Part shown: piece by piece, positions 8,958-17,277 of the stretch
Layout: each line of letters starts with the position of its first letter
Numbering within the stretch: position 1 is the first letter of the stretch
From: SMBSF63 sp034003545
GTDB lineage: Bacteria; Chloroflexota; Anaerolineae; Anaerolineales; Anaerolineaceae
DNA length: 64,000 bases
Direction of reading: 5' to 3'
Assembly (NCBI GenBank): GCA_964447155.1
Contig: CAYURM010000001.1
Span: 248,001-312,000 of the forward strand
The notes under the pieces: model-generated
The model's input: only the letters and a program-made list of their open reading frames with translations
Told to the model about the DNA's origin: nothing
Database searches by the model: none
Translations under genes and position numbers: made by a program

Positions 8958-9072
8958 CTGTGAAGGACACACACCCGAAAACCGTTGTTGTTGTTCCTGT
9001 TGTTCGGGTTGTTGTTGTTCCTGTCGGACACGCGCGCGTTGTTCCAATTGTTGTTCCACGAACCGCCCGAGA
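8958..9072 (-). other. DGR template repeat (TR)
   Basis: Read on the minus strand this stretch would encode fifteen Asn codons (fourteen AAC, one AAT) in blocks within a frame matching the end of the NACHT-FGE protein (SGGSW..., GFRVCVL). It aligns without gaps to the VR at an offset of 1672. The 24 bases 8962-8985 are identical to 10634-10657, the expected initiation-of-homing side. Between 8986 and 9062 the two copies differ at 23 sites, 18 of them at TR adenines. It lies just downstream of avd, and no protein needs to be made from it. Confidence 0.93.
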
Positions 9073-9102
9073 GACCTGAGACCTGTGCCCACAATGTCCA
9101 AA

Positions 9103-9453
9103 TTATCCGGTTAACGACACCTCCTTCTTTAGCCAGGCCCCCAGCAGTTTACCTACTTCTGCCATCATGCGGATCACATGCTCATATTGCCGGATATTGA
9201 TCAACTCATTATCCCGCGAAAATCGGATCCACAGGCGTAACTGTTCCAGCGTAATATCCGCTTCCTTCAGATATACAAGCCGGCTTTCTCCCCGGCTTTT
9301 CCCGGCAGCTACCAGCGTATCCTGAAAATCCAGTGCCAGCCGCTGGATGCGTTCCGCCAGGCCAAAGCGGTGCGCCCGCGGGAATTTCTGCACCTGAGGG
9401 ATCAACCACATCAACAAGTCATACGTGCGGGTATACAAAGGTGATTCCTTCAT
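9103..9453 (-). CDS. avd: DGR accessory variability protein Avd
   Basis: A 116-residue, almost wholly helical protein matching the bacterial Avd family (four-helix bundle related to 23S-rRNA intervening-sequence proteins). Recognisable segments are YDLLMWLIPQVQKFPRAHRF near residues 11-30 and ITLEQLRLWIRFSRDNELI near 67-85. Avd forms a basic pentamer that binds the RT and template RNA and is needed for mutagenic retrohoming. Its ATG overlaps the stop of the RT reading frame as ATGA at 9450-9453, showing translational coupling. The TR follows 31 bases downstream. Confidence 0.93.
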   Translation of the reverse strand: MKESPLYTRTYDLLMWLIPQVQKFPRAHRFGLAERIQRLALDFQDTLVAAGKSRGESRLVYLKEADITLEQLRLWIRFSRDNELINIRQYEHVIRMMAEVGKLLGAWLKKEVSLTG

Positions 9454-10504
9454 AGCCGCACACTTCCCAGAACATCCCGCCGCAGCCCCCAGCTATCGGC
9501 ATAGCGTACGTAATTCACCCACCCCTGCACGCTGGCATCTACTTTCTCCAGATTGATCTCGCCTGCCCCGTACTCCGCTGCCAAATGGCGCAGTTTCCGG
9601 CGGAAATGCACCACCTTGCGCCGCTTCACCCGCCGGTATTCGGGATAAACGCGGAAGCCGAGAAACGGGATCCCGCTGGCGGTGGGAAAAACGCGCGCAC
9701 TTTCTTCATGCAACATGAGCCGCAGCCCTGCCAGACAGGCAATGATCTCTTCCCGCCACCCCAGCAGTTGTTCCGGCTGATTCGAAACAACAGAAAATCA
9801 TCCACATACCGCACATACGCCCCGCATTTCAATTCCCGCTTAATGAAATGATCCAACCCGTTCAGATATACATTCGCCCAAAACTGCGAAGTTAAATTGC
9901 CGATAGGCAGACCGCGTGGACGATTGGCAGCAAACAGATCATCTCCAGGGAACCAGGTCATTTCATATTCATCCGCCAATACGCCCTCCCCACTGGCAAG
10001 GATTTGATCACATAACCAAAGCAAATCCTTATCGCGGATCAGGCGTGAGAACTCGCTGCGCAGAATATCATGATCAATCGAGGGGAAAAACTGGCGCACA
10101 TCGCACTGTAGAAAATGGCTGTGGCCCCGCGCAAATTGCGTTGTGCGGTCCAGCGCGCGGTGTGTGCCCTTGCCCACCCGGTTGGCATACGAATCAAAAA
10201 TGAAACGCCGCTCCCAGATCGGCTCGATCACCCGGCACAGGGCATGATGCACCACCCGGTCGCGGAATGGAGCCGCAGAGATGAGGCGTTTCTTGGGGTC
10301 ATGGATATAAAAACTGTGGTATGCCCCCGGCTGGTAGGAAAATGTTCGCAGTTCGTCCTGCAAGGCCAGCAGCTCATCCTCCTGCACCTGCTCAAAAGCT
10401 GCCGCACCCGGCTTTCCGCGCTTTCCCTTACGCGCTTTTCGATATGCCAGGTATACGTTTTCAAAATCCCATACCTGAGGGTACAAATTCCGATACGTTT
10501 TCAT
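9450..10504 (-). CDS. DGR reverse transcriptase, apparent one-base frameshift
   Basis: The first 240 residues run in one frame from ATG 10504 (GAGGAGG upstream): DVRQFFPSID at 135-144, IGNLTSQ at 201-207 (the SQ form typical of DGR and retron enzymes) and catalytic YVDD at 233-236. After DDFLLF, near 9780-9787, similarity continues one frame over (LLGWREEIIACLAGLRLMLHEE, then IPFLGFRVYPEYRRVKRR and GWVNYVRYADSW) to a stop at 9450-9452. One missing base restores a 351-residue enzyme of normal DGR-RT length. The true C-terminal frame shares ATGA with avd. It could be a real lesion, a sequencing indel or, less likely, recoding. Confidence 0.88.
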
Positions 10505-10532
10505 CCTGCCTCCTCAATAATCAAAAAAATAC

Positions 10533-10551
10533 GCCCCGCCTTCGGCGGGGC
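10533..10551. terminator. GC-rich hairpin between VR and RT
   Basis: Arms GCCCCGCC and GGCGGGGC close an eight-pair stem on a three-base loop. TTTTTT follows on the plus strand and an A-run precedes it, giving T-run tails both ways, so it can end transcription from either side. It lies about 80 bases past the VR homing end. In the Bordetella phage DGR a GC-rich hairpin beyond the VR stimulates target recognition, so a dual role is possible. Confidence 0.7.
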
Positions 10552-10616
10552 TTTTTTGTTTGTCGAAAATCCAATAAGATTCAAAACAAATGAACAGAAC
10601 ACAGAAAAACAGAAAA

Positions 10617-13487
10617 TCAGGAAACAAAACTGGGAAGGACACACACCCGAAAACCGTAGTGGTTGTACCTGCTGAACGGGAGGTCGCTGTACGAGCCGGC
10701 GACGCGCGCGAAGTTCCAACTATTGAGCCACGAGCCGCCGGAGAAATACAACCAACCACCTTTTTCATCCTTATAATTCGCGCCCCACTCCCACACATTG
10801 CCGCCCATGTCCAGCACACCATGCGGCTGGCTGGCGCCCTGGGGGTACATCCACACCGGCGTGGTACGGTTGATCTTGCTTTGATCAACATTCGCCCGCC
10901 GCACCACTTCCACGATTGTTGCCTCATCCTCCTTTTTTGTCGTGTCGGCCTTTCCTGGCGGATCCCAGGGGAAGCGTTCCTTCGGTGCTTCACCGCCGGC
11001 TGCCAGCACCCACTCTGTCCGCGTGGGCAGGCGCACCACGCCGGGTTTGGGCTGCTCCTGACCTTCTTCTATCTCCTCCCAATGCGCCCGCAGCCATTTA
11101 CAATAGGCATTTGCCTCATACCAGGATACCCCCACCACCGGCGCTGAGGGCCGTAGCCCGCCAAAACGCGCATCACGCCAGTATTTCGGGTATACCTTTC
11201 CATCCTCATCCCGCGAGCAGCCTGCCAGCCACTTCCAGCCCTTATCACCCCAATTCCCTTCCATCGGCTGGCTGTTCGCATCAAATTTCGGGAAACCCGT
11301 CCAGAAATCAGGAGTGAAGAAATCCTCTGCCTCCACAAACCGGCGGTACTGGGCATTGGTGACCGGATATTTCGCGATCAGGAACCGCGGCTTTTGCGCA
11401 TCGGGGATGGGAACAAATTCATACTGGTCTTCTACGGTGTAGCCCAACTGATCCAGCCGGTCAACGGCATTTGCCATCACCAATGGCGTCCAATTTTGTT
11501 TCTGACCGCGCTGATGCAGCACCAACAGGCGTTGTTTGAGAATCTCGCCCAGATCAACCGCCTGACTTTTACATTCCAGACAAGCACTGGCCGCCAGTTC
11601 AGCTGCCAGCAGGCAGTCATCCAATTGCATGCCCGCATCCCGCTCCCCACAGCCATCATCCGCCCCCGCCAGGCGCAGCAGCAGGCGGCGTGCCATCACC
11701 GGGGCAGTCAAATCCAGGTATCCTACCGCCAGCAGTACAGGTTCCCGCCACCAGGAATCGCCTGCCAGCTGCTCCTCGATCTGGGCCCCAATCTTCTCCA
11801 CATCCCGCACCACCTCCACCAGATAGCGCCCGGCCAAAAATTCCTGAAAAGACAGATGGATAAAGCGATACAATCCGCCGCGTTCTTCCAGCAGCGTGCC
11901 GCGCTGGAAAGTCTGGGCCACCAACTCATCCACAAATGGCGCATAGGTCGGTTCCCCGCCGAGGATCTGCCGCAGCACATCTTCCTCAATCTCACGGCCT
12001 TGTTTCTCGCCTTGCGCATGCATGTGATACGCCAGATATTGCAGCATCTCCCGGTTCATCGCCAGGCTGCCGGCCATCCTGTGCTCGATATCGGAAGATA
12101 CCGCCTGGTCAAGATTATAGTCCGGGAGGAGCATAGCCTTTATCGCCTGTCGATACAAATCCGCCCGCTGGTCCGGCAGCATGCGGTTGTTAAAATGTAC
12201 GATCAAAAGCATTCGTACCATCAAGGGCGAATCCACAAAGGCTTCTGCTCTTTTTCCCAATCTTTCCCGGCGCTCTGCCTCGAGGCGCTCAATATCGGCC
12301 AATAAATCGCTGGCCTGTTGACGAGATTGCACTTCACTGTTTTTATAAATGGATCGATAAGCCTGGGTGATCAACGCACGCACTTCCGCTGCTTTTAACG
12401 GCAGCACACGGATATGCTGGAAGCCAAGTCCCAACACCGCATTTCCATGATAAGCTGCCACACGACTGGTTACGACAATCCGCAGGTTTTCCCGTCCTGC
12501 AGTAAGGTCTTCAATAGACTGCCGGGTAAGCTTGCGCTCATCTTCATCAGGTACTTCATCCAGGCCATCCAGCAGCAGGATCACATCTTTCCCATCCCGC
12601 AGTAGTTCCGCCAAAAAATCAGGACTAAAGTCCAGACAGGTTTGCCGCTTAAGCAAATAATCCGAGATAAATGTCGCCAAAGATTGCTGTTTCCCATTCG
12701 CCCCTTCAGGCAAATCGCGCCGATAAGCTGCGTATAAACTTAGTGGCACATAAATCGGCAGCGGCAAATCATCCAGTCCCAGTTTTTCCTGGGCCAGTTT
12801 CCGGGAACCTTGCTTGATCGCCGCCGCCAGCGTCCAGGCAATATGTTGCAGCACCGTTGTCTTGCCCGACCCCGGCCCGCCAGTGATAATAATGCGATTT
12901 CCAAGAGAAAGCACCTGATTAAGGCTTATTTTCTCGGCGCCCGCTCTCTGATCCTTTCGTGCTTGCCTTTCTTCAGCATCCAGCTCGTCCATCAATTCAT
13001 TTTCCAAACTGGCTTCCGCCTGCAAAGGCACGTAGACATTTTCCAGCGGCAGGGTTACCACCTGACGGCCTTCCTGTTCAATGCCGCGCAAGGTGATACT
13101 GCCGAAACTCTCCTCTATCCAATCCAGGTAAGCCGCAAGCTGGCCTTCCCGTTTTTCTTTCTGATTTGTGTCCCCGTCTTTGGCATACTGATTCACAATT
13201 TGGTGAACTGTGTTGCGATTCCCCTGCACGAGAACGCTTTTCTTCACACGCCCGTCAATTATCTGGCTTTTATCAGTGCCGGTTTCCCTGCTCTTGACCA
13301 TCCCCACCACTTCAACAATCGCCCATAGTATCGGCAGCCCCAGGCCAATCCAATATACCAGTTGGGTATATTCATCAGGAATCTGCTCCCCAAATTGGGA
13401 TAGTGCCACCACAAACAGGATCACAAAAGCCAGTGGCGCAGTCAGTTTCTTTGCCAGTTCCGTTAATATGTCTTTCCATTCAGCCAT
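10617..13487 (-). CDS. DGR target: membrane-anchored NACHT NTPase with FGE/C-type-lectin variable domain
   Basis: A 956-residue multidomain protein. Two hydrophobic helices lie at about 14-34 and 42-63. A linker follows, then a NACHT module with Walker A GGPGSGKTT at 203-211 and Walker B DVILLLDGLDEVP at 301-313. The helical part contains FIHLSFQEFLAGRY at about 542-555. The FGE-sulfatase fold starts near 690 and includes VTNAQYRRF and GGNVWEWG, ending in the VR (SGGSW to GFRVCVL, about 916-952). STAND NTPases are ligand-triggered switches, so the lectin-like end is the likely sensor, retuned by the DGR. The start at 13487 has GGGAG six bases upstream; ATG 13493 directly abuts it. Ligand and output are unknown. 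Confidence 0.92.
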   Translation of the reverse strand: MAEWKDILTELAKKLTAPLAFVILFVVALSQFGEQIPDEYTQLVYWIGLGLPILWAIVEVVGMVKSRETGTDKSQIIDGRVKKSVLVQGNRNTVHQIVNQYAKDGDTNQKEKREGQLAAYLDWIEESFGSITLRGIEQEGRQVVTLPLENVYVPLQAEASLENELMDELDAEERQARKDQRAGAEKISLNQVLSLGNRIIITGGPGSGKTTVLQHIAWTLAAAIKQGSRKLAQEKLGLDDLPLPIYVPLSLYAAYRRDLPEGANGKQQSLATFISDYLLKRQTCLDFSPDFLAELLRDGKDVILLLDGLDEVPDEDERKLTRQSIEDLTAGRENLRIVVTSRVAAYHGNAVLGLGFQHIRVLPLKAAEVRALITQAYRSIYKNSEVQSRQQASDLLADIERLEAERRERLGKRAEAFVDSPLMVRMLLIVHFNNRMLPDQRADLYRQAIKAMLLPDYNLDQAVSSDIEHRMAGSLAMNREMLQYLAYHMHAQGEKQGREIEEDVLRQILGGEPTYAPFVDELVAQTFQRGTLLEERGGLYRFIHLSFQEFLAGRYLVEVVRDVEKIGAQIEEQLAGDSWWREPVLLAVGYLDLTAPVMARRLLLRLAGADDGCGERDAGMQLDDCLLAAELAASACLECKSQAVDLGEILKQRLLVLHQRGQKQNWTPLVMANAVDRLDQLGYTVEDQYEFVPIPDAQKPRFLIAKYPVTNAQYRRFVEAEDFFTPDFWTGFPKFDANSQPMEGNWGDKGWKWLAGCSRDEDGKVYPKYWRDARFGGLRPSAPVVGVSWYEANAYCKWLRAHWEEIEEGQEQPKPGVVRLPTRTEWVLAAGGEAPKERFPWDPPGKADTTKKEDEATIVEVVRRANVDQSKINRTTPVWMYPQGASQPHGVLDMGGNVWEWGANYKDEKGGWLYFSGGSWLNSWNFARVAGSYSDLPFSRYNHYGFRVCVLPSFVS
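10634..10734 (-). other. DGR variable repeat (VR) inside target gene
   Basis: This is the 3' end of the NACHT-FGE gene. Relative to the TR, twelve of fifteen template Asn codons now specify another residue (Leu, Ser, Phe, Tyr, Asp or His), while the framework Trp, Pro, Gly and Arg codons are unchanged. The 24 bases 10634-10657 are identical to the TR. Five differences are not at template adenines; three of these cluster in neighbouring codons near 10693-10703. Confidence 0.93.
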
Positions 13488-13632
13488 CGTCATCTCCCAT
13501 AATTATTATTCCGCCCCTCGGTATCCCTGCTCCTCAAATTATACAGCCCTCAGCGCATTAAAACAAAACGCCCGGGCTTATTAATTATTTTGCGGATAAT
13601 CGTTTATACTATGACGATGGTGAGGGATTAAG

Positions 13633-15099
13633 ATGAAAATATCAAACAGTATCGCTGAAAACAAAAAAACATTCTTCGTGATCCTGCTGGGCGGGGTCAT
13701 CGCCGCGCTGCTGGCGGCAATTTTCATGCACGCCTGCATCGGCAGTTTTTCCCGTTATCTGGCGGATGATTACTGTACCGCTGGTGAATTGAAGCGCCTA
13801 GGTTTTTGGCCGGCCCAGCACTACTGGTACACGCAGTGGACGGGCAGATTTTCATTTATTCTGCTGGTTTCCGCTCTTGAAGGACTGGGTACCGGTATTG
13901 TCCCGTACTTACCCGGTGTGTATGTGGTCAGTTTCCTGCTGGCGGGCGTCTTTTTTATCCATCAACTGCTCAAAAAAATCTCTGCCGAACTCCCCTGGCT
14001 GCTATCCCTTTTCCTGGCTGCTGTGATCGTTTTCCTGACCCTGTATACCACGCCTAATATCGGTCAAAATCTGTATTGGCTGACCGGTTCGGCGAATTAT
14101 TTTGTGCCGGTCATCGCCATCTTTTTCTTGCTGGGCCTTGTCGTGCAGCAGGATCATGGTTTTGCTGACCGGCCTGCCATGATAAAAATCTCCCTGGGCG
14201 TGTCGATTGCTGTCTTCTCCTGGTTAACCAGCGGCTTCTCGGAAATCATCACCGTCATCCAGTTTTTGGTGTTCCTGTTGGTGAATGTCTATCAGCGTTT
14301 CTTTCACCCCAAAAAGCGCCTGCATGTCTTGTGGGTCATCACTTTTTTGAGCGGCCTGGCAGGGCTGGTGATGATGATTGCCTCCCCCGGGAATGCTGCG
14401 CGCATGCAGGCGCACAGCTACGACCGTCTGAATATTTTTTCCTTACTGGTCACCACGGTCAAGTACGCCGGTTCCTTCTCCATTTTGTGGTTTCTCAAAC
14501 ACGTCCACCTGGTTTGGCCGGTCAGTACAATCATTATCCTCACTGCTTGTATCGCGGGAAAATACTTCTCCCCATCCCTGGGAAAGAAATTGGAGCAGGA
14601 CCAAATCTGGTTTCTGATCATAGCCCTCTTGTTGATGGTTTTGATTTTTGCAAGTTTCCTGCCCACCACCTGGGCGACAGCCAACCCTCCGGAAAAGCGG
14701 GTACTCATCTTCCCCACCGTTTTATTATCCCTGCTCATGGTTTACCTCTCCGCTGCGGCCGGTGTTTTTTTGGGCGCTGCGCTTTCGATAGAGGATTCGC
14801 ATTTCAAACCAGCCGCCATCATTCTGCTTGCCTTCACCGTTTACTTTATCCTTGCCGTGCCCGTTTATGAAGCCCGGAAAATCTACTTTATCCAGTCAGA
14901 AGCCCGGGAATTTGCAGAACGCTGGGATCAACGCGAAATGGAAATCAGCGAAAAAATTAAGGGAGGCCAGGTGGATTTGGTCGTCCAGATGATCCCCACC
15001 AACATCATGGAGATCGAACACCTGCAATCCGACCCAACCCACTGGATCAACCGCTGTACGTCAAAATACTACGGCATTGAGTCGATTTCTGCACAATAA
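13633..15099 (+). CDS. Polytopic membrane protein, DUF6056/GT-C-like
   Basis: A 488-residue protein with about eleven hydrophobic segments. The first long loop carries RYLADDYC followed by a QWTGRFSF stretch (residues about 40-78). An acidic DDY pair plus a GRF motif in the first external loop resembles DUF6056 and GtrII-like membrane glycosyltransferases that use polyprenyl-linked sugars. A soluble tail follows from about 420. The start is supported by GGTGAGGG ahead of ATG 13633. It is a single gene convergent with gyrB. The enzymatic role is inferred only from topology. Confidence 0.65.
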   Translation: MKISNSIAENKKTFFVILLGGVIAALLAAIFMHACIGSFSRYLADDYCTAGELKRLGFWPAQHYWYTQWTGRFSFILLVSALEGLGTGIVPYLPGVYVVSFLLAGVFFIHQLLKKISAELPWLLSLFLAAVIVFLTLYTTPNIGQNLYWLTGSANYFVPVIAIFFLLGLVVQQDHGFADRPAMIKISLGVSIAVFSWLTSGFSEIITVIQFLVFLLVNVYQRFFHPKKRLHVLWVITFLSGLAGLVMMIASPGNAARMQAHSYDRLNIFSLLVTTVKYAGSFSILWFLKHVHLVWPVSTIIILTACIAGKYFSPSLGKKLEQDQIWFLIIALLLMVLIFASFLPTTWATANPPEKRVLIFPTVLLSLLMVYLSAAAGVFLGAALSIEDSHFKPAAIILLAFTVYFILAVPVYEARKIYFIQSEAREFAERWDQREMEISEKIKGGQVDLVVQMIPTNIMEIEHLQSDPTHWINRCTSKYYGIESISAQ

Positions 15100-15270
15100 A
15101 TGCCGGCTGGCACCACATCTGACCGGGTGCTGCCGCTCTCCGGCAAAATTTCGTTCTCCCGCAGGATTGCCGATTATCACAACCTTCTTTATTCCACACC
15201 TTGCCCTGCTGCCCGGTCACAGGACGCCCCCCATAGGGGACTCAGCCAGTTCACCCTGCCCAACATACAA

Positions 15271-15296
15271 GCAGCCCTCCTGAACAGGAGGGCTGC
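15271..15296. terminator. Hairpin between convergent genes
   Basis: Arms GCAGCCCTCCT and AGGAGGGCTGC form an 11-pair stem with a GAAC loop between the membrane protein gene and gyrB. Neither side has a long T-run, so it is a weak intrinsic terminator or an mRNA end-stabiliser. Confidence 0.5.
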
Positions 15297-15321
15297 AAAC
15301 ATATCACGAATTCACCTCGGC

Positions 15322-17247
15322 CTAAATATCCAGATTGCGCACTTCGCTGGCATGCGTCTGGATGAAGCGCGTGCGCGGCGGCACGGCTGCCCCCATCAAC
15401 ATGTCAAAGGTGCGGTCAGCAACCGCGGCATCTTCAATCGTCACCAGCAGCAGCGTGCGCGTTTCGGGGTTCATCGTTGTGTCCCAAAGCTGGTCGGGGT
15501 TCATTTCACCCAAACCTTTATAACGCTGCAAGCCGACCTTGTCCTGCGATACGCCCATTTCCTTAAAGAACTTGTCCTTGGCGCCTTCCGTATACAGATA
15601 GGTAGTTTGCTTCTTGTGTGTGATCTTGTACAGTGGCGGCTGGGCAATGTAAAGATGACCGGCCTCGATCAACGGCTGCATATACCGGAAGAAAAAGGTC
15701 AGCAGCAGCGTGCGGATATGGCTGCCGTCTACGTCAGCATCGGTCATAATGATCACCCGCCCGTAGCGGATATTTTCCACGGTGAAGCCTTCGCCAATCC
15801 CGGTACCCAGGGCCGAGATCAACGCCTTAACTTCCTTGTTGGAAAGGATTTTGTCCAGCCGGGCACGCTCGGTATTGAGAATCTTGCCACGCAGCGGTAA
15901 AATCGCCTGGAAATGACGGTCGCGGCCTTGTTTGGCCGAGCCGCCTGCCGAGTCACCCTCAACGATATACAGTTCAGTGCGGCTGGAATCGCGCTCCGAA
16001 CAATCGGCCAGCTTGCCGGGCAGCGTCAGGCTTTCCAGGGCAGACTTGCGGATCACCAGATCGCGTGCCTTGCGGGCGGCGTCGCGTGCGCGGTAAGAGG
16101 TGAGACATTTCCTGATGATCGCCTTGCCAGCCGATGGATTTTCCTCAAGGAAAGTAGTGAATGCTTCGCCTACGGCTTGCTGCACCAGCGTCTGCACTTC
16201 AGGATTCATCAACTTAACCTTGGTCTGGCTTTCAAACTGCGGATCAGGATGCTTAACGCTGACAATCGCCGTCAGCCCTTCACGCGTATCCTCACCCGAG
16301 AAGTTGGGGTCAGAATCCTTGATCAGGCTGTTTCGGCGGGCATAGTCGTTGATCACCCGCGTGATCGCCGAACGCAAACCGGTCAGATGCGTGCCGCCGT
16401 CCATCGTGTGGATCGTGTTCGCGAACGAATACACCGATTCAGAATAAGAATCCGTGTACTGGATGGCAGCTTCAATGCCAATCGATTCCAGTTCAGAATT
16501 GGCATACACCACCGGATGAATGGCAGTCCGGTTGCGGTTCATATAACGCACAAAGGAACTGATCCCGCCCTCAAAATAGAAAGCGGTCTGGCGGTCATTG
16601 CGTTCATCGATCAGACTGATCTTGACCTTACGGGTCACAAACGCCATTTCACGGAAGCGCTGGGCCAATGTTTGAAAGTTAAAGGTTAGATCTCCAGCAA
16701 AAATCTTGCGGTCATAACGGAAGGTGGTCTGATTGCCGGTTTCATTTTCCTTGCATTTGCCAATCTCTTTCACCGGGCCCGTCGGACGGCCGCGTTCATA
16801 CCGCTGATGGTAGACCTTGCCTTCACGGCGCACAGTTACTTCACACCACTCGGAGAGAGCATTCACCGCAGACACACCTACCCCGTGCAAACCGCCGGAA
16901 ACCTTATAGCTGCCGCTCTCAAATTTGCCGCCTGCATGCAGGATGGTCATGACGATTTCCAGCGCCGAGCGGTTCATGCTGGGATGAATGCCAACCGGGA
17001 TACCGCGGCCATTATCCGCCACAGTCACACTGTCATCTTCATGAATGGTTATGCTGACCTCATCACAATACCCCGCCAGCGCCTCATCGATGGAATTATC
17101 TACGACTTCATAAACCAGATGGTGCAAAGCCTTGACGTCTGTGCCACCCACATACATCCCGGGGCGGCGGCGTACCGCTTCCAGGCCTTCCAAAACCTGA
17201 ATATCATTTGCATCATACGAATGGGCAATTTTTTCTTTTTCTGCCAC
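15322..17247 (-). CDS. gyrB: DNA gyrase subunit B
   Basis: A 641-residue type IIA topoisomerase ATPase subunit. The GHKL ATPase has EVVDNSIDEALAG, DNGRGIPV and GGLHGVGVSAVNALS in the first 140 residues. The TOPRIM domain has EGDSAGGSAKQGRDR, PLRGKILN and the metal-binding DADVDGSHIRTLL. The C-terminus RYKGLGEMNPDQLW is the GyrB tail. With GyrA it introduces negative supercoils. Length and tail favour GyrB over ParE. The start is GTG 17247, five bases after GGAGG; the TTG at 17259 overlaps that ribosome site. No gyrA is adjacent. Confidence 0.93.
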   Translation of the reverse strand: MAEKEKIAHSYDANDIQVLEGLEAVRRRPGMYVGGTDVKALHHLVYEVVDNSIDEALAGYCDEVSITIHEDDSVTVADNGRGIPVGIHPSMNRSALEIVMTILHAGGKFESGSYKVSGGLHGVGVSAVNALSEWCEVTVRREGKVYHQRYERGRPTGPVKEIGKCKENETGNQTTFRYDRKIFAGDLTFNFQTLAQRFREMAFVTRKVKISLIDERNDRQTAFYFEGGISSFVRYMNRNRTAIHPVVYANSELESIGIEAAIQYTDSYSESVYSFANTIHTMDGGTHLTGLRSAITRVINDYARRNSLIKDSDPNFSGEDTREGLTAIVSVKHPDPQFESQTKVKLMNPEVQTLVQQAVGEAFTTFLEENPSAGKAIIRKCLTSYRARDAARKARDLVIRKSALESLTLPGKLADCSERDSSRTELYIVEGDSAGGSAKQGRDRHFQAILPLRGKILNTERARLDKILSNKEVKALISALGTGIGEGFTVENIRYGRVIIMTDADVDGSHIRTLLLTFFFRYMQPLIEAGHLYIAQPPLYKITHKKQTTYLYTEGAKDKFFKEMGVSQDKVGLQRYKGLGEMNPDQLWDTTMNPETRTLLLVTIEDAAVADRTFDMLMGAAVPPRTRFIQTHASEVRNLDI

Positions 17248-17277
17248 ACAGTCCTCCAAAAACGAAATTAAGTAATG

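Noticed and set aside
8903..9094. Asn-rich 63-codon minus-strand frame as a protein gene
   Set aside because: This is the template repeat of the DGR; the Asn runs come from AAC blocks needed for adenine mutagenesis and there is no ribosome site.
9780..9790. Programmed frameshift in the RT
   Set aside because: The required shift is by one base, but no slippery heptamer or strong downstream structure is visible; a deletion or read error is simpler.
11394..12305. 303-codon plus-strand frame
   Set aside because: Shadow of the NACHT region of the DGR target gene.
15322..17247. ParE rather than GyrB
   Set aside because: Length, the GyrB-type C-terminal tail and motif wording fit GyrB; without gyrA or parC nearby a phylogeny would settle it.
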